Positions 1-8,272 of a stretch of DNA of 9,418 nucleotides are shown in pieces. Both the position numbers and the translations under genes were made by a program. Source of the stretch: Deltaproteobacteria bacterium (GTDB lineage: Bacteria > Bdellovibrionota > FAC87 > UBA2466); assembly GCA_013205415.1 (NCBI GenBank), contig JABMMY010000114.1, positions 1-9,418 on the forward strand, in the 5' to 3' direction. Below the pieces are notes generated by a model. The model saw nothing but the letters and a program-made list of their open reading frames with translations. It searched no databases and was not told the DNA's origin. Every line of letters starts with the position of its first letter. The stretch's first letter is position 1.

Positions 1-931
1 AGATATCGTGAGAGAACTTCCAGATACCTTAATTCAATTTCAGACTAGGGAAAATAATCGACTAGAAATAAAGGCAAACAAATCGGTTTTTAACATCGTA
101 GGACTTCCATCGGAGGACTTTCCAGAAATTCCTAGCTTTTCCTCAGAAGAAAAACAGCAGTTTGTTAGAATGAACGGCCAGGCGGTGATGGCTATGCTGG
201 ATAAAACTTTATACGCCGCATCTACCGACGAAGCGCGTTATCACTTGAATGGTGTTTATTTTGAAACTCTAGAAAATACCATCGAGGGTGCCGACAAAGG
301 AAAAAAAGTTTTTCGTATGGTGGCCACCGACGCTCATCGACTTTCTTTAGTGGATAACCCTGAAACTTTATTTGATGAAAGCGCGTGGAAACTTTTTCAA
401 GACGGGATCATTGTTCCTCGAAAAGGATTAAATGAACTAAGACGCCTTTTGTCTGAAGGGAAAGAGGACTTTTTTGTCACTATCAGAGGGAAAATGTTGT
501 TTGTAAAAAGAGACAATATCTTCTTATCAATGAGGTTGATAGAGGGGAAATATGCCGATTATCGTCGTATCATTCCTGAAAAGGCGATTAATACCATCTC
601 TGTGGACCGAGAAGCCTTTCTGGCATCACTTAAACGAATTTCTTTGATGTCGTCCGATAAATCTCGTAGTCTAACCTTCAGTTTAACTCCCGGAGTTCTG
701 CAACTTTCAAGTCAAAGTCCGGAATTAGGGGATGCTAATGAAGAGATTAGTATCGATTACACAGGCGAAGAATTTAAAATTGGTTTTAACTCTCGTTATT
801 TGATCGATGCCGTTTCTACAATGGAAGGTAAACAGATAATTTTAGAAATCCGAGGAAAACAAAATCCCGGAGTGATTCGTTCCTCAGATGGCCCTAATCA
901 TACTAGCGTGGTGATGCCGATGAGGATTTGA
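1..931 (+). CDS. dnaN: DNA polymerase III beta subunit (sliding clamp), 5'-truncated by window edge
   Basis: This gene encodes the ring-shaped clamp that encircles DNA and tethers DNA polymerase III and other clamp-binding proteins. The open frame is already running at base 2, so 309 residues are visible and roughly 70 N-terminal residues lie outside the window. The GTG at base 8 is an internal valine codon (context DIVRELPD), not a start. By alignment from memory with E. coli DnaN, the visible part covers the end of domain I, domain II (around QAVMAMLDKTLYAA and RYHLNGVYFE) and all of domain III. The protein ends in VVMPMRI, matching the conserved VMPMR(L) C-terminus that lines the hydrophobic cleft where clamp-binding peptides dock. 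A short charged insert (around ENTIEGADKGKK) lengthens a domain II loop relative to E. coli. dnaN upstream of gyrB indicates that dnaA and oriC probably lie just left of the window. The identification is very secure. Confidence 0.97.
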   Translation, partial: DIVRELPDTLIQFQTRENNRLEIKANKSVFNIVGLPSEDFPEIPSFSSEEKQQFVRMNGQAVMAMLDKTLYAASTDEARYHLNGVYFETLENTIEGADKGKKVFRMVATDAHRLSLVDNPETLFDESAWKLFQDGIIVPRKGLNELRRLLSEGKEDFFVTIRGKMLFVKRDNIFLSMRLIEGKYADYRRIIPEKAINTISVDREAFLASLKRISLMSSDKSRSLTFSLTPGVLQLSSQSPELGDANEEISIDYTGEEFKIGFNSRYLIDAVSTMEGKQIILEIRGKQNPGVIRSSDGPNHTSVVMPMRI

Positions 932-956
932 TTTTTTAAATTAACCTTTTAATAAT
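928..956 (+). promoter_or_regulatory. Candidate sigma70-type promoter for gyrB
   Basis: The match is TTGATT (928-933, 4/6 to TTGACA), a 17-base spacer, then AATAAT (951-956, 5/6 to TATAAT). It overlaps the dnaN stop codon and would start transcription near base 963, leaving a leader of about 20 bases before gyrB. The whole 51-bp gap is very AT-rich, so chance matches are easy. Read-through from dnaN is equally possible. Confidence 0.4.
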
Positions 957-958
957 AA

Positions 959-3417
<2,459 letters not shown>

Positions 3418-3418
<1 letters not shown>

Positions 3419-5934
3419 TGGAAATTTTAGACGTACATCTTAGTCAGGTTAGTATTGAGGACCAAATGAAGGATGCGTATCTCGAATACGCCATGTCTGT
3501 CATTGTGGGACGCGCATTACCCGATGTGAGAGATGGGTTAAAACCTGTGCATCGCAGAATTTTATACGCGATGTATGACATGGGAAATACCTACGAAAAG
3601 GCCTATAAAAAATCGGCACGTATTGTCGGTGATGTGATTGGAAAGTATCATCCGCACGGGGATACCGCAGTGTATGAAACCATGGTGCGAATGGCGCAAG
3701 ATTTTAGCATGCGCTACACCTTAATCGACGGACAGGGTAATTTTGGTTCGGTAGACGGAGACGCCGCGGCCGCCATGCGATACACGGAGGTGCGCCTAGA
3801 TAAAATTTCCAATCAAGTTCTTGCCGATCTTGAAAAAGAGACCGTTAATTTCAATCCCAACTATGACAATTCTTTACAAGAGCCGGCAGTGCTTCCCACT
3901 AGAATTCCCACCCTCTTAGTTAATGGGTCCTCAGGAATTGCAGTAGGAATGGCCACAAATATTCCACCGCATAATTTGAGAGAGATCATTGATGGAATTA
4001 AGGCGGTTATCGCAAATCCAGGAATTAGTATTTTAGAATTAATGCAAATTATTCCAGGGCCCGATTTTCCTACAGCCGGTTTTATTTACGGAAGAAATGG
4101 TCTTAGGGAGGCGTACCATACGGGAAAAGGAATTATTCAGTTGCGTGCTAGAGCTGAAGTTGAAGAGGCTAAAGCGGATCGCCAAAGAATTGTAGTCACA
4201 GAACTCCCCTATCAAGTCAATAAAGCCAAACTCATTGAGCACATTGCCGAACTCATTCGAGATAAAAAAGTTGAAGGGATTTCTGATATTCGGGACGAAT
4301 CGGATCGAACCGGAATGAGAGTTGTTTTTGATCTGAAAAAGGGCGAAGACAGTCGCGTTGTTTTAAATCAGCTATATAAAAATACGCAGATGCACGTTTC
4401 CTTTGGAATCAGCATGTTGGCGATCGATCACCAACAACCTAAACTTTTAACACTTAAAGACTGTTTAATAGCCTTCCTGCAACACAGGAAAGAGGTCGTA
4501 ACCAAACGAACCGTTTTCGATTTAAGAAAAGCTGAGGAAAAAGCCCATATCTTAGAGGCCTTAAAAAAGGCGGTTGAAAATCTTGATGAAATTGTAGCAC
4601 TCATTAGAAAGGCCACCAATCCTAGCGAAGCGCAGGAACAACTTATTGCTAAGTTTGTTTTTTCCGAAGTTCAAGCCAAGGCTATTTTAGAGATGAGACT
4701 TCAACGCTTAACAGGCCTTGAAAGAGAAAAAATAGTTTCAGATTATAATGAAACCATGGCGACGATAGCTGAGTTAAACGCCATTCTGTCTGATGAAAAT
4801 AAGGTATTAACGATTATCGGTAAAGAATTAGAAGAGGTGAGAAAAAACTTCGGTGATGCTCGTCGGACAGAATTTATCGACGAACAGGAGGAGATGACAC
4901 AGGAAGATTATATTTTAGAGGAGGAGATGGTAGTGACCGTCACCTATTCTGGATATGTCAAACGACTCTCAGTTGATGCCTATCGTTCTCAGCGTCGAGG
5001 TGGCAAGGGATCTATCGGCGTTTCTACCAAAGCAGAAGATTTTATAGCCGATATTTTTGTGGCAACGACCCACGACAACATTTTATGTTTTACCGATCAG
5101 GGTAGAGTTTATTGGTTGAAGGTTCATAAAATTCCCGAGGCAGGACGCGTTGCCAAGGGAAAGCCGATCGTTAATCTACTAAATCTTACGACTAACGAAC
5201 GGGTCCAGGCGGTATTGCCGGTAAAAGAGTTTAAGGAAAATGAGTTCGTTACGATGGTAACTCGACAGGGCACAATCAAGAAAACCAGTTTAGGTTTGTT
5301 TTCTCGTCCGATGAAAAAAGGGATTATTGCTATCACTACCGAAGGTGGCGATCTTCTGGTGGATGCCAAAATTACCGACGGAAATAATCATATTATTCTT
5401 GTAAGTAAGTTTGGACAGAGCATCCGGTTTGAAGAGCAGGATGTGAGAGCTATGGGAAGAACGGCTCGAGGTGTGGCCGGAATGAAATTAGATACCGATG
5501 ATGTGGTTATTGGAATGGCTATTGTGGCGCCACAAGATAACACCGCACAGGTTTTAACCGTCACACAAAAAGGCTACGGCAAAAGAACCTTACTTGAGGA
5601 GTATCGCGTTCAGGGACGTGGAGGTTCTGGCGTTATTACGATGAAGATTACGGAAAAAAATGGCCCTGTCATTGCGGTGAGACAGGTAAAAGATGAGGAC
5701 GATCTCATTTTGGCCTCTGATCGTGGCAAGGTAATTCGCACCAGAGTTTCGGAAATCTCTGAAGTAGGAAGGGTCGCTCAAGGGGTACGGTTGATTTCAC
5801 TGGATGATGGGGAAAGTGTAGGAGCCGTAGCAAAAATTGTAGAAAAAGATGATGAGGGAACCGAAGGTAAGCTCACACCACCGACTGTAGAGGTGAAGCC
5901 AGATCCAGACAAGGGTGATGGCAATGCAAAGTAG
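3418..5934 (+). CDS. gyrA: DNA gyrase subunit A
   Basis: This is the DNA cleavage and rejoining subunit of gyrase. It has 838 residues, against 875 in E. coli. The catalytic tyrosine is Y122 in [12 protein letters not shown], preceded by R121, and the active-site histidines H78 and H80 sit in KYHPHGD. Numbering in this region coincides with E. coli. The quinolone-determining positions are T83 and E87, whereas E. coli has S83 and D87. The coiled-coil and C-gate region runs to about residue 490. The C-terminal DNA-wrapping beta-pinwheel starts around 500 and contains a canonical GyrA box, QRRGGKG (525-531), which separates gyrase from topoisomerase IV ParC. A degenerate repeat, QGRGGSG, is at 732-738. 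The protein ends in an acidic, proline-rich tail (about 810-838). The start codon overlaps the gyrB stop (TAATG), implying translational coupling. The last 11 bases overlap the likely start region of the next gene. Confidence 0.98.
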
Positions 5935-5952
5935 AGTTTTTTTTTAATCATA
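5924..5952 (+). other. Out-of-frame start and signal-peptide segment of the lipoprotein gene, with a T9 slippery run
   Basis: An ATG at 5924 lies inside the end of gyrA and has a Shine-Dalgarno sequence AAGGG (5911-5915) 8 bases upstream. It reads MQSRVFF and then hits TAA at 5945-5947. The T run at 5937-5945 is nine long. With one extra T, or after a -1 slip on the TTT TTT codons just before TAA, the product becomes MQSRVFFLIILCLSVGC and continues into the TPR protein. That is a near-ideal lipoprotein signal peptide: a basic N-end, a hydrophobic core and a lipobox. The intended start is therefore probably here. Whether the missing T is a sequencing error, a real mutation or a programmed slip cannot be told from this sequence. 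Confidence 0.75.
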
Positions 5953-6708
5953 TTGTGTCTTTCTGTGGGCTGCACAGAAAGAAAACAGGAAAAACTTTTA
6001 GACGCCGCTGAAGCCAAGTTAACGGAAGAAAAATATTCTGAAGCTACCGAACTACTCAGAAAAGTTATTTCCCTTAATCCCGAAAGCAAACTTGGGATTA
6101 AATCTATGTATAAGTTGGGCCACACGCTAGAGACCTATGGCAGGGACTACGCCGGAGCCATTTTTAACTATCAAGAGGCCATTCGATTAAGTCGAGATCC
6201 TGTTTCCGTTTATGAGATTCAAAAGAGGGTCGCCAATCTTTTTTTTGAGCAGGCTAAGGACACCGACAAGGCTATTGCCGCCTACAAAAAGCTAATGACC
6301 TTTAATCCCAAGAGTTTGGAGACCGATTTTTTTCAGTTTAGAACCGCGGAGGCCTTTTTTAGGCAGAATAATTTCGATCAGGCCAGACTAGAATATCAAC
6401 TACTGATTGAGCGGTTTCCCAAAAGCCAATATATTGAAAAGAGCCGATTTGAAATTGGAAATACCTATTACATGGAGGGTAGGTACGACATCGCTTTAGA
6501 GTCTTTTAAGCAGGTGGGTCGATATCATAATCAAGGTGAATATACGGTGGAGGCCGAGTTTTTAATTGCGCAATGTTTAGAACAAACCAATAAACTAAGA
6601 GCGGCTTTACAGGCCTATGAAGGGGTAAAAGGTCGATATTCAAATCCCAAAATCGTCCAGTTTCGAATGGAGCAGCTTAAGGGCAGAATAAAAAAAGAGG
6701 GAAAATGA
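5953..6708 (+). CDS. TPR-repeat lipoprotein, probably outer-membrane or periplasmic; start frameshifted
   Basis: As written, the uninterrupted frame begins at TTG 5953 and encodes 251 residues, but this start has no Shine-Dalgarno sequence and leaves only six residues before the lipobox cysteine (C7 in LSVGC). The true start is probably ATG 5924, in a different frame across a T9 run. After C7 the protein is almost entirely helical TPR-like repeats, at about 14-43, 48-81, 86-119, 125-156, 162-190 and 197-229. They show typical features such as EEKYSEATELLRKVISLNP and NNFDQARLEYQLLIERFPKS. TPR lipoproteins of this kind, including BamD- and CpoB-like proteins, act as scaffolds in envelope complexes. 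The exact role here is unknown, and BamD identity is not supported beyond the general architecture. The gene is packed between gyrA and atpZ and ends in an ATGA overlap with atpZ, so it probably belongs to the same transcript. It ends in a basic segment (GRIKKEGK). Confidence 0.85.
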   Translation: MCLSVGCTERKQEKLLDAAEAKLTEEKYSEATELLRKVISLNPESKLGIKSMYKLGHTLETYGRDYAGAIFNYQEAIRLSRDPVSVYEIQKRVANLFFEQAKDTDKAIAAYKKLMTFNPKSLETDFFQFRTAEAFFRQNNFDQARLEYQLLIERFPKSQYIEKSRFEIGNTYYMEGRYDIALESFKQVGRYHNQGEYTVEAEFLIAQCLEQTNKLRAALQAYEGVKGRYSNPKIVQFRMEQLKGRIKKEGK

Positions 6709-6926
6709 TAAAAATAGACACCAAAAAACTAAGGGTCGCCATCATTATGGGAAATGCGGTGATGACCAAGGCGATTATGATCTGCGCGGGTTGGTATTTT
6801 GGTACGAAGCTAGACAAACAATATGGTACCGAACCGTACTGGATGATTAGTCTGGTCGTTTTAGCCATGATTTTTGGGGTTTGGTTTATTCTATTTACGG
6901 CCAAAAGGTTTAAGCTAACAGATTAA
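6705..6926 (+). CDS. atpZ: AtpZ/AtpI-family F0 accessory membrane protein
   Basis: This is a 73-residue protein with two membrane segments, about 11-33 and 45-65. It has the signature of the small AtpZ family (Pfam ATPase_gene1) found ahead of F-ATPase operons. That signature is glycines in helix 1 followed by G33-x-x-L36-D37 and a short loop GTEP(Y/W), then a second hydrophobic helix ending in basic residues (AKRFK). AtpZ and AtpI proteins are linked to assembly or stability of the c-ring and to Mg2+ or Ca2+ transport; that role is family knowledge and is not visible in the sequence. Its position just upstream of atpB supports the assignment. The start ATG overlaps the preceding stop (ATGA), with GAGGG only 3 bases upstream, so translation is probably coupled to the lipoprotein gene. 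A four-helix AtpI is excluded by length. Confidence 0.8.
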   Translation: MIKIDTKKLRVAIIMGNAVMTKAIMICAGWYFGTKLDKQYGTEPYWMISLVVLAMIFGVWFILFTAKRFKLTD

Positions 6927-6949
6927 AACACCCTCTCCCCTTAATAGCG

Positions 6950-6969
6950 GTTGATAATGATCGATCAAC
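6950..6969. repeat. Inverted repeat, copy 1 of paired element (possible operator or RNA hairpin)
   Basis: The sequence is GTTGAT, an 8-base centre, then ATCAAC. The centre is part of a 10-bp perfect palindrome, TGATCGATCA (6958-6967). Read on the minus strand, it shares the pattern GTTGATCG-N6-ATCAACC with copy 2. The centre-to-centre distance to copy 2 is 32 bp. Confidence 0.75.
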
Positions 6970-6979
6970 TTTCTTTGAA

Positions 6980-7003
6980 GGGTTGATTTGTCACGATCAA
7001 CCC
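6980..7003. repeat. Inverted repeat, copy 2 of paired element
   Basis: The arms GGGTTGAT and ATCAACCC are perfect 8-base complements separated by TTGTCACG. No T tract follows, so it does not look like an intrinsic terminator for atpZ. It could be a protein-binding site, or a transcript hairpin that separates atpZ from atpB expression. Confidence 0.8.
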
Positions 7004-7032
7004 GACTCGCACTTAAATCATTCAGCCGATTG

Positions 7033-7050
7033 AATCTTTATTGAAAGATT
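7033..7050. repeat. AT-rich inverted repeat upstream of atpB
   Basis: The arms AATCTTT and AAAGATT are perfect 7-base complements with a 4-base loop (ATTG). A run of A follows on the plus strand, so it is not a plus-strand terminator. The right arm overlaps the candidate -35 box of the atpB promoter. Confidence 0.6.
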
Positions 7051-7069
7051 AAAAAAAGGGGGTTATTAA
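7041..7069 (+). promoter_or_regulatory. Candidate sigma70-type promoter for atpBE
   Basis: TTGAAA (7041-7046, 5/6 to TTGACA) is followed by a 17-base spacer and TATTAA (7064-7069, 4/6 to TATAAT). The predicted start is near base 7076, giving a leader of about 20 bases that contains the Shine-Dalgarno sequence. The upstream paired inverted repeats sit about 40-90 bases ahead of the -35 box, a plausible place for an activator. Only sequence match supports this. Confidence 0.45.
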
Positions 7070-7082
7070 CAGGGGGTTAAAT

Positions 7083-7087
7083 AGGAG
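7083..7087 (+). promoter_or_regulatory. Shine-Dalgarno site of atpB
   Basis: AGGAG lies 9 bases before the ATG at 7097 and fixes that start. A 9-base direct repeat, AGGGGGTTA (7057-7065 and 7071-7079), lies immediately upstream. Its G-rich parts could also bind the anti-Shine-Dalgarno sequence weakly. Confidence 0.75.
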
Positions 7088-7096
7088 TTAAACATA

Positions 7097-7825
7097 ATGC
7101 AAAGTCATGGTTCCGCACATCATGGTCCCGAAAGCTGGCTCACAAAGCTACCCTTCTTGCCCCAACAGCGAGAGTGGGAGAGTGTTAATGGTGCTATCCT
7201 GGTTTTTGTTTTTATTCTGGTGGTGTCTCTTCTAGTGAATCGGATTATTAAGGGTAAAATTCAAGAAAATGTGATTCCGCGCCCCAAGTTGGGTCTCTTT
7301 TCTATTGTCGATCTGCTGGTCGAGGCGCTTTATAATTTAATCGTGGGTATTGTCGGTCACCATTATGGGGCCTACGCCTTTCCCTTCATTGCCTCTATTT
7401 TTATCTATGTACTTTTAAATAATCTTTTAGGTCTTTTGCCTATGTCGGCCTCACCTAGCGCAGCCTTTCCCATAGCGTTCGCCCTGGGAATATCCAGTTT
7501 TATTTTTTATAATTGGATGGGTGTCAAAGCTAACGGTCTTATTGGGTATGGAAAACACTTTTTAATGGGATTGGGTGTTTTTGGAATTCCAATTGCGGGC
7601 TTTGAGATGATTTCTCATGTCATTCGTCCCTTTACCTTGGGATTGCGTCTTAGAACCAACATGCATATCGATCACATGTTGGCCGGTGCTTTTGCGGAGC
7701 TCTGTAAGTGGATTGTTCCAGTTCCCCTGTTGCTTTTTGGGGTTGTGGTCTGTACGATTCAGGCCTTTCTTTTTGCGGTTTTGACAGCTGTTTATGTACA
7801 GATGGCAACGGAACATGAAGAGTAA
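7097..7825 (+). CDS. atpB: F0F1 ATP synthase subunit a
   Basis: This is the membrane stator subunit that forms the two half-channels carrying the coupling ion to and from the c-ring. The 242 residues include hydrophobic segments at about 33-49, 95-113, 122-142, 158-177 and 203-231. The essential arginine (E. coli R210) is R184 in RPFTLGLRL. N188 matches E. coli N214, and Q222 in TIQAF matches Q252. Two positions vary in the usual complementary way: E. coli E219 is H193 here and H245 is G215. The residues after the arginine read RLRTNM rather than the common RLFGNM, which adds a charged R186 near the stator arginine. The C-terminus VYVQMATEHEE is typical. It is preceded by a 170-bp gap with its own candidate promoter. 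atpE follows after 20 bases, so the two form an F0 mini-operon. Genes for b and F1 subunits are absent from the window. Confidence 0.96.
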   Translation: MQSHGSAHHGPESWLTKLPFLPQQREWESVNGAILVFVFILVVSLLVNRIIKGKIQENVIPRPKLGLFSIVDLLVEALYNLIVGIVGHHYGAYAFPFIASIFIYVLLNNLLGLLPMSASPSAAFPIAFALGISSFIFYNWMGVKANGLIGYGKHFLMGLGVFGIPIAGFEMISHVIRPFTLGLRLRTNMHIDHMLAGAFAELCKWIVPVPLLLFGVVVCTIQAFLFAVLTAVYVQMATEHEE

Positions 7826-7833
7826 TTTTTTTT

Positions 7834-7840
7834 AGGAGGT
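7834..7840 (+). promoter_or_regulatory. Strong Shine-Dalgarno site of atpE
   Basis: AGGAGGT is a near-perfect anti-16S match 5 bases before the ATG at 7846, and the strongest Shine-Dalgarno site seen in the window. This fits the need for many c subunits per a subunit from one transcript. Confidence 0.85.
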
Positions 7841-7845
7841 AAGAA

Positions 7846-8169
7846 ATGAAAATAATGAATGTGTGTAAATTGGCGCTAACGGTAATGGTAATCTCTTCGG
7901 CAAGTGTATTTGCAGAGGAGGGAGCTCATGCAGCTTCTGGTGGAATGGGTTCACTCCTTCCGCTTTCGGTGGGTCTTGCAATGGCTTTGGCTGTTCTGGG
8001 AGCCTCTACAGCACAGGGTAAAATTGGTACGGCATTTATGGATGGTGTTTCCCGAAATCCAGGAGCACAAAAATCTATGTTTGTTCCCCTGATTCTATCC
8101 TTAGTATTCGTAGAAACACTAGTATTGTTCACCTTTCTAGTCGCACAAAGTTTACTTGAAAAATTCTAG
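7846..8169 (+). CDS. atpE: F0F1 ATP synthase subunit c (proteolipid), with N-terminal signal-like extension
   Basis: This is the c-ring subunit that carries the coupling ion during rotation. It has 107 residues, against about 79 in E. coli. The extra length is an N-terminal segment (1-23) with a basic start, a hydrophobic core and a plausible cleavage site after SVFA, followed by EEGAHA. Helix 1 runs about 38-64, the polar loop is S69-R70-N71-P72, and helix 2 runs about 78-104. E90 in FVETLVLF is the ion-binding carboxylate (E. coli D61). Q57 in helix 1 and T91 after the glutamate occupy positions that coordinate Na+ in sodium-dependent c-rings, but the Tyr of that site is F95 here, so the coupling ion is undecided. 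The start is fixed by the strong Shine-Dalgarno sequence. The stop codon lies inside a hairpin, and the plus-strand terminator follows 35 bases later. Confidence 0.95.
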   Translation: MKIMNVCKLALTVMVISSASVFAEEGAHAASGGMGSLLPLSVGLAMALAVLGASTAQGKIGTAFMDGVSRNPGAQKSMFVPLILSLVFVETLVLFTFLVAQSLLEKF

Positions 8170-8183
8170 TTTTATAACTAGAA
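8159..8183 (-). terminator. Probable minus-strand terminator of uvrA
   Basis: The perfect inverted repeat TTCTAGTT-TTAT-AACTAGAA (8164-8183) is followed, reading the minus strand, by five T (complement of 8159-8163). The stem has only two G/C pairs, so it is weak. It overlaps the end of atpE, including its stop codon, and lies about 90 bases beyond the uvrA stop. Confidence 0.5.
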
Positions 8184-8203
8184 AACAATAAGAAATAGTT
8201 TTG

Positions 8204-8241
8204 AAAACCATCTGTATCGTAAGGTATAGGTGGTTTTTTTT
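8204..8241 (+). terminator. Rho-independent terminator of atpBE
   Basis: The arms AAAACCATCTGTATC (8204-8218) and GGTATAGGTGGTTTT (8223-8237) pair over all 15 positions, with three G-U wobbles, around the GNRA-type loop GTAA. Eight T run from 8234 to 8241. In the opposite strand the three wobbles become A-C mismatches, so the structure favours the plus-strand transcript. Confidence 0.9.
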
Positions 8242-8272
8242 GTGGCGCGCAACTAAATTTTCAGAGAAGAGT

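Noticed and set aside
8..10. GTG at base 8 as the start of a 307-residue clamp gene
   Set aside because: The frame is open upstream and the surrounding residues match the end of clamp domain I. The gene is cut by the window edge.
6951..6968. FNR/CRP-type box made of TTGAT and ATCAA half-sites upstream of atpB
   Set aside because: FNR sites have four bases between the half-sites; both copies here have eight. The half-sites match but the spacing does not, so I do not assign a regulator family.
6980..7003. Hairpin as intrinsic terminator for the gyr-atpZ genes
   Set aside because: The stem is good, but no T tract follows on either strand within a few bases.
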